This document shows, in pieces, positions 1 through 8,113 of a stretch of 8,944 nt of DNA. The stretch comes from Hyphomicrobiales bacterium (GTDB lineage Bacteria; Pseudomonadota; Alphaproteobacteria; Rhizobiales; Xanthobacteraceae), in the NCBI GenBank assembly GCA_021730825.1, contig JAKFYO010000038.1, positions 1 to 8,944 on the forward strand. The letters run 5' to 3'. The position numbers and the translations under genes were made by a program. Numbering within the stretch: the first letter of the stretch is position 1; every line of letters starts with the position of its first letter. Below the pieces are notes generated by a model. It made no database searches and was not told the DNA's origin. It saw only the letters and a list, made by a program, of their open reading frames with translations.

Positions 1-1
1 T

Positions 2-529
2 ATAGACGTGATGCAGAGGATACCAAACCTTCTGACCATCATCGTGCCGCGACACCCGGAACGCGGCGGCGAGATCGCGCAACTCGTGCAGGAATATCGG
101 CTTGCGCCCGCGATGCGCTCGCGTAACCACCTGCCCGACCGCGGCACGCATATTTATGTCGCGGATACCATCGGCGAGCTGGGGCTGTTCTATCGCCTGG
201 CGCCGATCGTTTTCATGGGCGGATCGCTGATCAAGCACGGCGGGCAAAATCCGATCGAGCCCGCGAAACTCGACAACGCGATGCTGCACGGTCCCTATGT
301 GCATAATTTCGCGAGCATTTATTCCGAGCTCAACCGTCAGCACGCCGCCGCGACCGTCACCGACTCACACTCGCTCGCAGCCAGCCTGTTACGCCTGCTA
401 GACGATCCTGGCCTCGTGCGTGCGATGTCGCAGGCGGCCCACGCAACGGTCATTCCGCTATCGGGTGCGCTGAACCGGACCGCGAACGCGATCGAGCCTT
501 ACCTCGTGCAACTCCGGTTCGGGCAATAA
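2..529 (+). CDS. waaA: 3-deoxy-D-manno-octulosonic acid (Kdo) transferase WaaA, C-terminal part (5' end outside window)
   Basis: WaaA (KdtA, glycosyltransferase family 30) transfers Kdo from CMP-Kdo to the lipid A precursor on the inner face of the inner membrane. The frame is open from base 2 and has no stop before the left edge, so the GTG/ATG at 8-13 lie inside the gene. About 175 residues are present, roughly the last 40% of a protein usually a little over 420 residues, so this is the C-terminal, CMP-Kdo-binding GT-B domain. Visible family signatures are LLTIIVPRHPERG near the start and the loop GGSLIKHGGQNPIEPA at about residues 75-90, which carries the conserved Gly-Gly and Glu of GT30 enzymes. 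The stop at 527-529 lies 4 bp before the lpxK start, which suggests one transcript. Whether the enzyme adds one or two Kdo units cannot be told from this fragment. Confidence 0.93.
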   Translation: MDVMQRIPNLLTIIVPRHPERGGEIAQLVQEYRLAPAMRSRNHLPDRGTHIYVADTIGELGLFYRLAPIVFMGGSLIKHGGQNPIEPAKLDNAMLHGPYVHNFASIYSELNRQHAAATVTDSHSLAASLLRLLDDPGLVRAMSQAAHATVIPLSGALNRTANAIEPYLVQLRFGQ

Positions 530-533
530 CGCC

Positions 534-1541
534 ATGATCTCGCTTCGCGCACCGGAATTCTGGTGGCGTAAGGCGGGCGCGACAGCCGCGCTGCTTTATC
601 CTGTCGGCGCAATCTACGGCGCGATTGCAAAGAACCGCATGACGCGTTCCGGTTATCGCGCAAAAATTCCGGTGATCTGCATCGGCAATCCGACGCTGGG
701 CGGTGCCGGCAAGACGCCGACGGCGATTGCGATCGGCCAGGCGCTGAAGCGCGAAGGCAAAAAGGTGTTCTTCCTCACGCGCGGCTATGGCGGAAGAGAA
801 ACAGGGCCGCTGCTTGTTGATCTTATAAAACATGATGCGGTTGCGATCGGCGACGAAGCGCCGCTGCTTGCAAAGGTAGCACCTACCATTGTCGCGCATG
901 ACCGCGCGGCGGGCGCGCAATTCGCGGAAGCGAAGGGCGCCGAAGTTATCATCATGGACGATGGCTTTCAGAACCCGTCGCTCGAAAAAAACTTCTCCCT
1001 GCTCGTGGTCGACGGCGCCAAGGGCGTCGGCAATGGCCTTGTGTTCCCGGCTGGACCATTGCGCGTGCCGCTCGACGCGCAACTCGCGCGCGCGGAGGCG
1101 CTCCTTATCGTTGGCGAAGGTGAGGCCGGAGAAAAAGCTGCGCGGCTAGCCAGGGAGAGCGGGCTAAAAGTCTTTCATGCGAAGCTCGGTGCCGACGCCT
1201 TGTCCGCTTCGGAAATCAAAAACAAGCGCGTGCTTGCTTTCGCGGGCATTGCTGCGCCTGAGAAGTTTTTCCGCTCGCTCGAAGCCGCAGGCGCGATCGT
1301 CGCAACATCGCAAAGTTTCGGCGACCATCATCGCTATAGCGATGCAGACGCTGCAGACTTGCTCGCGCGGGCAAAAGCCGGCGGGCTCGATCTCGTCACC
1401 ACTGAAAAAGACCTTGCCCGGATGGGCGGCGACGAGAAGCTCGCAGCCTTGCGCGCGCAATCGAAGGTGCTTCGCGTTCGTCTCGCACTCGATGACGAGA
1501 GCGGTTTATTCGCAGCAATCCGGAATTCGTTGAAACTCTAG
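534..1541 (+). CDS. lpxK: Tetraacyldisaccharide 4'-kinase LpxK
   Basis: LpxK phosphorylates the 4' position of the tetraacyldisaccharide-1-phosphate lipid A precursor using ATP, at the cytoplasmic face of the inner membrane, one step before WaaA. The product is 335 residues, normal for the family. Visible elements are an N-terminal hydrophobic, amphipathic segment (about 15-32) expected to anchor it; the P-loop GGAGKT (56-61); TRGYGG (82-87); the GDEA motif with Asp107; the DDGFQ motif (142-146); FPAGPLR (171-177); the GDHHRYS motif (263-269), which contains the conserved Asp-His; and TTEKD (289-293). It begins 4 bp after the waaA stop, so the two are probably cotranscribed and translationally coupled; the upstream ribosome binding site is weak. 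Its TAG stop lies within a CTAG that is also the stop of the convergent DUF2093 gene. Confidence 0.97.
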   Translation: MISLRAPEFWWRKAGATAALLYPVGAIYGAIAKNRMTRSGYRAKIPVICIGNPTLGGAGKTPTAIAIGQALKREGKKVFFLTRGYGGRETGPLLVDLIKHDAVAIGDEAPLLAKVAPTIVAHDRAAGAQFAEAKGAEVIIMDDGFQNPSLEKNFSLLVVDGAKGVGNGLVFPAGPLRVPLDAQLARAEALLIVGEGEAGEKAARLARESGLKVFHAKLGADALSASEIKNKRVLAFAGIAAPEKFFRSLEAAGAIVATSQSFGDHHRYSDADAADLLARAKAGGLDLVTTEKDLARMGGDEKLAALRAQSKVLRVRLALDDESGLFAAIRNSLKL

Positions 1542-1756
1542 CGGTGCTTGTCGCTGCGGCGCGCCATGACCGCCTCCGGCGTGACATAGGCTTCCTGCAA
1601 ATCCACGCTCCAGTATTTCAACTCATCGAGCGGGATCGGCGTGCCGGTAACCGCGCAACGCACATAGCTGCCCGGACGAACGATACGATAATCGCCATCC
1701 AGATAACGCAGCTCGGCTTCGCCGGCGGCCAGGGGCGTGCGTTCGAAGCGGTTCAT
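1538..1756 (-). CDS. DUF2093 domain-containing small protein
   Basis: This 72-residue protein matches the DUF2093 family as I recognise it, a short alphaproteobacterial family with no assigned function. It starts MNRFE and contains the family-like stretch AELRYLDGDYRIVRPGSYV (about residues 14-32), then a single Cys in VRCAVTG (33-39) and PLDELKYWSVDLQEAY (42-57). There is no signal peptide or membrane segment, so a soluble cytoplasmic protein is expected. The fold looks mostly beta with a short C-terminal helix. It lies 75 bp downstream of xseA on the same strand, so readthrough from xseA is possible, though the gap also leaves room for its own promoter. The gene converges on lpxK and shares the stop bases. 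No clear Shine-Dalgarno is visible. Family assignment rests on recall, not on a search. Confidence 0.85.
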   Translation of the reverse strand: MNRFERTPLAAGEAELRYLDGDYRIVRPGSYVRCAVTGTPIPLDELKYWSVDLQEAYVTPEAVMARRSDKHR

Positions 1757-1831
1757 GACCGTTATATGGAACGATCCGGGCCAGAGCGCAAAAGGTAATT
1801 TCGCACCCTCACGAAATCGTTGACGGCAACA

Positions 1832-3289
1832 TTAAAATAGACTGCCTTGTTTTGTAGGTTTCGCAGCTGCCGGTGCGGCTTTCTTGGGTACATCTTTGGG
1901 CGCATCGGGAGCGGTTCCTGACACAACGGCTCCAAAGCGGCCATCTGCAACTTCGATTTCGAGCATGCCGCCCGGTATCGCGGTGCCAACCGAACGCACC
2001 GGCATTCCGTCCGCTCCGCGCACCAGCGCGAACCCGCGATCGAGTACGCCTTTGTGGCTGTAGGCGCCGAGAAGCTGGCCGAGCGAAGCGACGCGAGCCC
2101 TGCGCATGTCGAGATCACGGCGCGCATCTAAAATTATGACTTCGCGCGCGCGGATTGCGCGTTCGGAGACACTCCGAACGCGATCGCGATGCCTTGCGAT
2201 CAATGCCTTCAATCCTGTTGGCGTATGTTGTGCCGCGGTCTTCGAGAATTTTACGCGATAGGCCTGAGCATTGGCGCGCAACGCGAGCGGCAGACGCCCC
2301 GCAAAAGCATCGAGCCGTTGTCTCGGCATCGCGAGCAGGCTGTCCAACGAAGGCACGCCGCGCGCAAGCCCGCGCAATTCGGTCTTCAGCCGCTCGATCA
2401 TGCGCGACCAGCATGAAACGAGGCGCGCGGCGCGGTCGCGGTTTACTGCGATCAGTTCGCTCCGTACCGGCACCGCCATTTCGGCTGCGGCAGTCGGCGT
2501 CGGTGCACGCTTGTCGGCGGCAAAATCAATCAGCGTGAAATCGGTTTCGTGACCGACCGCAGAGATCAGGGGAATTTTACTTGCTGCTGTCGCGCGAACC
2601 ACGACTTCGTCGTTGAAGCCCCAGAGGTCTTCAAGCGAGCCGCCGCCGCGTGCGACGATCAGAATATCGGGGCGCGGCATCGCGCCATCTTCTTGCATTG
2701 CATTGAAGCCTTCGATGGCGTTCGCCACTTCCGGTCCCGAAGTCTCTCCCTGCACGCGCACGGGCCAGACCAGCACATGGCGCGGGAAGCGATCCGCGAG
2801 GCGATGCAGAATGTCGCGGATGACAGCGCCGGTCGGCGATGTGATGACGCCGACAACACGCGGCAGATAAGGCAGCGGCTTTTTGCGCGCCTCGTCGAAC
2901 AGGCCTTCGGCCGCGAGTTTCTTCCGGCGCTCTTCGAGGAGCGCCATCAGCGCCCCGACGCCTGCGGGCTCCACCGCGTCGATCACGATCTGGTAGCTGG
3001 ACTTGCCCGGATAAGTCGTGACTTTGCCGGTCGCAATCATTTCCATGCCCTCTTCGGGCTTGAAGCGCATGCGCGCAAACGCGCCCTTCCAGATGATCGC
3101 GTCGATCTTGGCGCTGTCGTCCTTGAGACTGAAATAGACGTGGCCGGAGGAGTGCGGCCCGCGATATCCGGACACCTCGCCGCGAAGCCGCACATACGGG
3201 AAAGCCTCCTCCACGGTCCGCTTCAAGGACTGGGAGAGTTCGGAAACGGAAATTTCCGGCAGATTGGTAGGTGTTGTGGATGCGGGCAT
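1832..3289 (-). CDS. xseA: Exodeoxyribonuclease VII large subunit
   Basis: XseA is the catalytic large subunit of exonuclease VII, which with several XseB subunits degrades single-stranded DNA from both ends during repair. From the ATG at 3289 the protein has 485 residues ([19 protein letters not shown]...). An in-frame TTG at 3334 would add 15 residues that look unlike the family, so the ATG is preferred. Domains: N-terminal OB fold (about 10-105, with [12 protein letters not shown] and HVYFSLKD); catalytic core with [14 protein letters not shown] (147-160), [11 protein letters not shown] (213-223) and the [11 protein letters not shown] motif (245-255, His247 and Asp250); then a long helical, coiled-coil-like region; then the C-terminal block [11 protein letters not shown] (414-424). 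The tail is Ala/Lys/Pro-rich and ends QGSLF, common in alphaproteobacterial XseA. xseB is not in the window. Transcribed divergently from purD. Confidence 0.96.
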   Translation of the reverse strand: MPASTTPTNLPEISVSELSQSLKRTVEEAFPYVRLRGEVSGYRGPHSSGHVYFSLKDDSAKIDAIIWKGAFARMRFKPEEGMEMIATGKVTTYPGKSSYQIVIDAVEPAGVGALMALLEERRKKLAAEGLFDEARKKPLPYLPRVVGVITSPTGAVIRDILHRLADRFPRHVLVWPVRVQGETSGPEVANAIEGFNAMQEDGAMPRPDILIVARGGGSLEDLWGFNDEVVVRATAASKIPLISAVGHETDFTLIDFAADKRAPTPTAAAEMAVPVRSELIAVNRDRAARLVSCWSRMIERLKTELRGLARGVPSLDSLLAMPRQRLDAFAGRLPLALRANAQAYRVKFSKTAAQHTPTGLKALIARHRDRVRSVSERAIRAREVIILDARRDLDMRRARVASLGQLLGAYSHKGVLDRGFALVRGADGMPVRSVGTAIPGGMLEIEVADGRFGAVVSGTAPDAPKDVPKKAAPAAAKPTKQGSLF

Positions 3290-3359
3290 TCGCGACTCTA
3301 ATTGGGTGCCCCGCCATGATACATCAACGGGCAATATTCCTCACTTCTGGCAGCGGCGA
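3290..3359. promoter_or_regulatory. Divergent xseA/purD intergenic region
   Basis: The 70 bp between the ATGs of xseA (minus) and purD (plus) must carry the 5' signals for both genes if each is transcribed from here. I find no convincing -35/-10 pair in either direction and no PurR-like operator. Neither gene has a strong Shine-Dalgarno sequence. An in-frame TTG for xseA at 3334 falls inside this spacer but is disfavoured. The call is positional only. Confidence 0.35.
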
Positions 3360-4639
<1,280 letters not shown>

Positions 4640-4643
<4 letters not shown>

Positions 4644-5542
4644 AGGATCTGGCCGACCTCTATCCCGGTTTTGAATCCCACTGGGTCGATACTTCGGCAG
4701 GAAAGCTGTTTGCGCGATACGGCGGCGAAGGTCCGCCGCTTTTGATGATCCACGGCTTCCCGCAGACGCATGTCGAGTATCACACGATTGCGCCTGCGCT
4801 CGCGAAGAAGTTCAAGCTCATCCTGCCCGACCTTCCGGGCTATGGCTGGAGCGAAGCGCCGAAGTCAGATGCCAGCCACGCGCCTTACACCAAGCGCGCA
4901 ATGGCAGCGGCACTGATCGAAGTGATGCAAAAGCTCGGGCATGTGCAGTTCAACGTGATCGGGCACGACCGCGGCGGGCGCGTGGGCTATCGTATGGCGC
5001 TCGATCATCCGGGCCGCGTTGCCAAGCTTGCTGTCCTCGACATCATCCCGACGCTCGAGATGTGGAAGGGCATGGATGCGCGGCGCGCGATGGTGGTCTA
5101 TCACTGGCCGTTCCTCGCGCAGCGCGATCCATTGCCCGAGATGCTGATCTCGAAAGCGCCGATCGAATATCTCGAATGGACGCTCGGCAGCTGGTCGCCG
5201 GACGGTCTGAAGAAATTCGATCCGCGCGCGATGGATCATTACCGCGCATTCTTCGCGGATCCCACACGCATCCACGCCTGCTGCGAGGACTATCGCGCAG
5301 GACAATCGACCGACGTGAAGTTCGACGAGGAAGACTTCAAGGCTGGCAAGAAAATCACCTGCCCGACGCTCGCGCTCTGGGGCACGCGCGGCATTCCGAA
5401 CTCCGGCGGCGACCCGCTCGCGATCTGGCAACAATGGGCCACCAAGATCGAGGGACGGGCCATAGATTGCGGGCATTTTCTCCCCGAGGAGAAACCCGTC
5501 GAGACCGCGGAAGCGCTCATGGAATTTTTTACGCGCGCCTAG
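4640..5542 (+). CDS. Alpha/beta hydrolase, haloacetate (fluoroacetate) dehalogenase type
   Basis: This 300-residue alpha/beta hydrolase carries what looks like the full active site of fluoroacetate dehalogenase (EC 3.8.1.3), which hydrolyses the C-F or C-Cl bond of haloacetates to give glycolate. Seen: HGFPQ (38-42, oxyanion region); nucleophile motif GHDRGGR with Asp110, Arg111 and Arg114; Asp134 (LDIIPT); His155-Trp156 (YHW); Trp185; Tyr218 (EDYRAG); and the catalytic His279 (DCGHFLPEE). As I recall, the R. palustris enzyme RPA1163 uses Asp110-His280-Asp134, carboxylate-binding Arg111/Arg114, and halide-binding His155/Trp156/Tyr219; only the last positions are shifted by one. An epoxide hydrolase is less likely because the cap Tyr pair is replaced by His-Trp. 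There is no signal peptide, so the protein is cytosolic. It overlaps purD by 4 bp. The natural substrate is unproven. Confidence 0.88.
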
Positions 5543-5578
5543 CAAAGCATCGCGCCGTTCCGCGCTGCGAAGCGTGAA

Positions 5579-5619
5579 CCGGGGGTGTAAAGCGCAGGCT
5601 TCTCCCGCTATAACCCCGG
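5579..5619. repeat. Imperfect inverted repeat upstream of the phosphotransferase gene
   Basis: CCGGGGGT (5579-5586) can pair with ACCCCGG (5613-5619) with one bulged G. Inside it AGCG (5591-5594) pairs with CGCT (5606-5609) around an 11-base loop. It fills much of the 106-bp gap between the dehalogenase stop and the next start. No T run follows on either strand, so it is not a typical intrinsic terminator. A weak TATAAC at 5609-5614 overlaps the right arm. It could be an RNA hairpin or an operator, or chance. Confidence 0.4.
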
Positions 5620-5648
5620 CAAAGCCAAGAAAAAATTCAGGGCAGGAA

Positions 5649-6734
5649 ATGACCGAATTCAATCGCCAGGAAGCCTTTTCCGGAACGAAAGATGTCGTGC
5701 AGGCGCTCGCTTTCGATGCGGCGCGGCTCGAGGAATATCTGACGAAAAATATTCCCGGCTTCAAAGGCCCGCTGTCCGTCAGCCAATTCAAAGGCGGACA
5801 ATCGAACCCGACGTATCTTCTGGAAACGCCCACGCGCAAATATGTGCTGCGCCGGAAGCCGCCGGGGAAATTGCTTCCCTCCGCGCATGCGGTCGACCGC
5901 GAGTACAAGGTGATGCATGCGCTCGGTGCGCAGAAATTTCCGGTGCCGGAAGCGCTCATCTATTGCGAGGATGATTCGATTACCGGCACCGCGTTCTATG
6001 TGATGTCGTTCGAGCAGGGCCGCATCTTCTGGGAACTGCATATGCCGGAGTCGAACCCGGCCGAGCGCGCGGCGATCTGGGACGCGCAGAACGCGACCAT
6101 CGCGCAACTTCATTCGCTGGAGCCGGAGAAGATCGGTCTTTCGGATTATGGCAAGGGCGAAGACTATGTCGCGCGTCAGGTCGCGCGCTGGTCAAAACAA
6201 TATGTGGCGTCGAAGACCGACGACATTCCCGAGATGGATAATCTGATGCGCTGGCTGCCGGAGCACTTGCCGAAGCAACAGGCAGTGCGGGTCGTGCACG
6301 GCGACTACCGGCTCGACAACATGATCATCCATCCGGCGAAGAACGAAGTGATGGCGGTGATCGACTGGGAGTTGTCGACGCTGGGCGATCCCATGGCCGA
6401 TTTCACCTATCACATGATGGGGTGGCACATGCCATCGGCGAAAACCGGCACCGGTACCGGCTCACTGAAGGACCGCGACCTGAAGGCGCTTGGAATTCCT
6501 TCGGCGGAAGATTACGCGGCGCTTTATGCGAAACGCACCGGCTTCGATCCGCGCGGGCGCGATATCGACGTGTACATGGCCTACAATTTCTTCCGCATCG
6601 CCGGAATTTTGCAGGGCATTCTCGGACGCGTGCGCGACGGTACGGCGGCGAACGCAAATGCCTCCACGATGTCGCGGCAAGTGCAGCCGCTGGCTGCGGC
6701 GGCGTGGCATTTCGCGGAGCGCGCTGGCGCATAA
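5649..6734 (+). CDS. Phosphotransferase family protein, ACAD10/11 kinase-domain-like (APH fold)
   Basis: The 361-residue product is an aminoglycoside-phosphotransferase-fold kinase of the subgroup related to the kinase domain of ACAD10/ACAD11 and to LvaA. Seen: an N-lobe with QFKGGQSNPTYLL (46-58, nucleotide loop), YVLRRKPPGKLLPSAHAVDREY (65-86), the catalytic loop VVHGDYRLDN (215-224, Asp219 and Asn224), and the metal-binding VIDWELSTLGDP (237-248, Asp239). The start at 5649 (MTEFNRQEAF) gives the usual length; an in-frame GTG at 5574 would add 25 residues that do not look like the family. Known relatives phosphorylate 4-hydroxyacyl-CoAs during hydroxy-acid breakdown; aminoglycoside resistance is unlikely. 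No acyl-CoA dehydrogenase partner is in the window. It sits 106 bp after the dehalogenase and 19 bp before the patatin gene. The substrate is unknown; the family call is firm. Confidence 0.9.
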   Translation: MTEFNRQEAFSGTKDVVQALAFDAARLEEYLTKNIPGFKGPLSVSQFKGGQSNPTYLLETPTRKYVLRRKPPGKLLPSAHAVDREYKVMHALGAQKFPVPEALIYCEDDSITGTAFYVMSFEQGRIFWELHMPESNPAERAAIWDAQNATIAQLHSLEPEKIGLSDYGKGEDYVARQVARWSKQYVASKTDDIPEMDNLMRWLPEHLPKQQAVRVVHGDYRLDNMIIHPAKNEVMAVIDWELSTLGDPMADFTYHMMGWHMPSAKTGTGTGSLKDRDLKALGIPSAEDYAALYAKRTGFDPRGRDIDVYMAYNFFRIAGILQGILGRVRDGTAANANASTMSRQVQPLAAAAWHFAERAGA

Positions 6735-6753
6735 ACTTAGCTATACTCCACTT

Positions 6754-7611
6754 GTGCTGAGCTTCCTCTGGAAGAAAAAACCGCCACGGATCGCGCTTGC
6801 CCTTGGTTCGGGCGGTGCGCGCGGGCTCGCGCATATTCCGGCTATCGAAGCTTTCGATGAGCTCGGCATTACACCGTCCGCAATTGCCGGCTGCTCGATG
6901 GGAGCCGTGGTGGGTGCGGGCTATGCCGCCGGCATGAGCGGAAAAGAACTTCGCGAGTTCGCATTCGACGCGCTTCGAAAGCAAGGCGACTTCGCCCGCA
7001 GGTTGATTTCGATGCAGTGGGGCAGTTTGCGCGAACGCTGGCGCGAAAAACGCACGCTCAGCGAATTTTCCATGCAAGTCGAAGCAAGCGGTGTCGCGGA
7101 AGAATTTCTTCCGCCGCAACTGCCGAGAACTTTCGAAGAACTGAAAATCCCGCTGACCGTGGTCGCAACCGATTATCGCGAGCGCTCCGAAGCGATCTAT
7201 CGCTCCGGACTGTTACGGCCTGCCGTCGCGGGATCGATGGCCATTCCCGGTCTGCTACGGCCTGTGGAGTTTGACGGCAAGCTTCTGATCGACGGCGGCG
7301 CGGTCAACCCGCTCCCCTTCGATCTTTTGCGTAAAGACGCCGATATCGTGGTCGCTATCGACATCACGAGGCTCGGCGAATCGCCGCCGGGGATTCCCGA
7401 TCCGATGCAGGCGCTGTTCACGGCCTCGCACATCATGACGCATGCGATTGTTGCGGAAAAACTGAAATCATCCGCGCCGGATATCTTGTTGCGGCCGAAT
7501 GTCAGCGCGTTTGGCGCGCTCGACTTTCCCCGCGCGCTTCCGATCCTGAAAGCGTCCGAGCCGATCAAGGAAGAACTGAAGCGGAAGCTCGGCGCGCTGC
7601 TTGACGCCTGA
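6754..7611 (+). CDS. Patatin-like phospholipase/acyl hydrolase (RssA/YchK-like)
   Basis: The protein is a patatin-fold serine acyl hydrolase that uses a Ser-Asp dyad on lipid esters. From the GTG at 6754 it has 285 residues (MLSFLWKKKPPRIALALGSGG...). Seen: the oxyanion-hole loop GSGGARG (18-24), the nucleophile motif GCSMG (46-50, Ser48), the PxxATDY stretch ending near residue 141, AGSMAIPGLLRPV (159-171), and the DGG motif LIDGGAVNPLP (178-188, Asp180). There is no signal peptide; the short KKKPPR stretch could favour membrane contact. The start is the least certain in the window: there is no in-frame ATG near the conserved domain and no clear Shine-Dalgarno, and GTG 6754 is the nearest usable codon. 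Upstream in-frame sequence is antisense-free but overlaps the phosphotransferase gene, so a longer protein is unlikely. The stop abuts that of tadA. Confidence 0.9.
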   Translation: MLSFLWKKKPPRIALALGSGGARGLAHIPAIEAFDELGITPSAIAGCSMGAVVGAGYAAGMSGKELREFAFDALRKQGDFARRLISMQWGSLRERWREKRTLSEFSMQVEASGVAEEFLPPQLPRTFEELKIPLTVVATDYRERSEAIYRSGLLRPAVAGSMAIPGLLRPVEFDGKLLIDGGAVNPLPFDLLRKDADIVVAIDITRLGESPPGIPDPMQALFTASHIMTHAIVAEKLKSSAPDILLRPNVSAFGALDFPRALPILKASEPIKEELKRKLGALLDA

Positions 7612-8058
7612 TCAGCGTTTCGCCGCGAAAAAATCTTTCAGCATCGACGCAGCCTCCGCTTCGCCGATTCCCCCATAAACTTCCGGCTTATGGTGACAGG
7701 TCGGCGCGTTGAAAAATCGCACGCCGGATTCCACCGCCCCGCCCTTCGGGTCGCTGGCACCGAAATAAAGCCTGCGGATGCGCGCAAACGAAATCGCGGA
7801 CGCGCACATGGTGCAGGGCTCGAGCGTCACATAGAGATCGCAATCGATCAGCCGCTCGCTTTCGAGTTTATTCGCAGCCGTGCGCAGCGCGAGCACCTCG
7901 GCATGAGCGGTGGGATCGCGGTCGCGCAGCGTGCGGTTATTGGCGGCAGCCAGCACCTCGCCGTTCTTCACGACCACGCAGCCGACCGGCACTTCACGCG
8001 CTTCCGCCGCGGCTTTCGCCTCGGCAAGCGCAAGTCCCATGAAATCCGGTGCGGCCAA
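7612..8058 (-). CDS. tadA: tRNA-specific adenosine deaminase TadA
   Basis: TadA deaminates A34 to inosine in the anticodon of tRNA-Arg(ACG), which lets it read CGU, CGC and CGA. The 148-residue protein has the cytidine-deaminase fold with Zn ligands His52 (TAHAEV), Cys82 and Cys85 (EPCTMC) and the proton-shuttle Glu54. VPVGCVVV (23-30) and NNRTLRDRDPTAHAE (40-54) are typical of TadA and set it apart from guanine or cytosine deaminases. The start is TTG at 8058, chosen because GGAGA lies 6 bases upstream; the alternative ATG at 8040 would drop six residues (MAAPDF) and has no ribosome binding site. The gene is divergent from the pseudouridine synthase and convergent, without spacer, with the patatin gene. 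Confidence 0.95.
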   Translation of the reverse strand: MAAPDFMGLALAEAKAAAEAREVPVGCVVVKNGEVLAAANNRTLRDRDPTAHAEVLALRTAANKLESERLIDCDLYVTLEPCTMCASAISFARIRRLYFGASDPKGGAVESGVRFFNAPTCHHKPEVYGGIGEAEAASMLKDFFAAKR

Positions 8059-8113
8059 TTCGTTTCTCCGCGCATCTCGTGCTAGCTAGCCAAGCGAATT
8101 CGCACGAAGCCCC
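8059..8113. promoter_or_regulatory. Divergent tadA/rluB intergenic region with two 10-bp palindromes
   Basis: This 55-bp spacer separates the starts of tadA (minus) and the pseudouridine synthase gene (plus). It contains two perfect palindromes, GCTAGCTAGC (8081-8090) and GCGAATTCGC (8094-8103), whose centres are 13 bp apart. No clear -35/-10 pair is seen. The palindromes could be an operator or structured leader, or chance. Confidence 0.35.
8065..8069 (-). promoter_or_regulatory. Shine-Dalgarno deciding the TTG start of tadA
   Basis: On the minus strand GGAGA is followed by six bases (AACGAA) and then TTG at 8058. This is a near-ideal spacing and supports TTG over the downstream ATG at 8040. 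Confidence 0.75.

Noticed and set aside
1761..1766. TATAAC on the minus strand just before the DUF2093 start, as a possible -10 box
   Set aside because: Only 4 bp from the ATG and no -35 at the expected distance (GCGCTC there).
1798..1817. Small hairpin ATTTCG/CGAAAT between xseA and DUF2093
   Set aside because: A six-pair, AT-containing stem with an 8-base loop and only a short T run after it on the minus strand; too weak to call a terminator.
2549..3301. A 250-codon plus-strand open frame opposite xseA
   Set aside because: Antisense to a strongly supported gene, with no recognisable domain and shadow-like composition.
3290..3334. N-terminal extension of xseA to the TTG at 3334
   Set aside because: The extra 15 residues do not look like XseA, the ATG at 3289 gives a normal N-terminus, and TTG has no better ribosome binding site.
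4865..5959. A 364-codon open frame on the minus strand opposite the dehalogenase and the start of the phosphotransferase gene
   Set aside because: It lies antisense to two well-supported genes and spans the gap between them, its composition is Arg/Ala/Ser-rich as expected of a GC-rich shadow, and it contains no recognisable domain.
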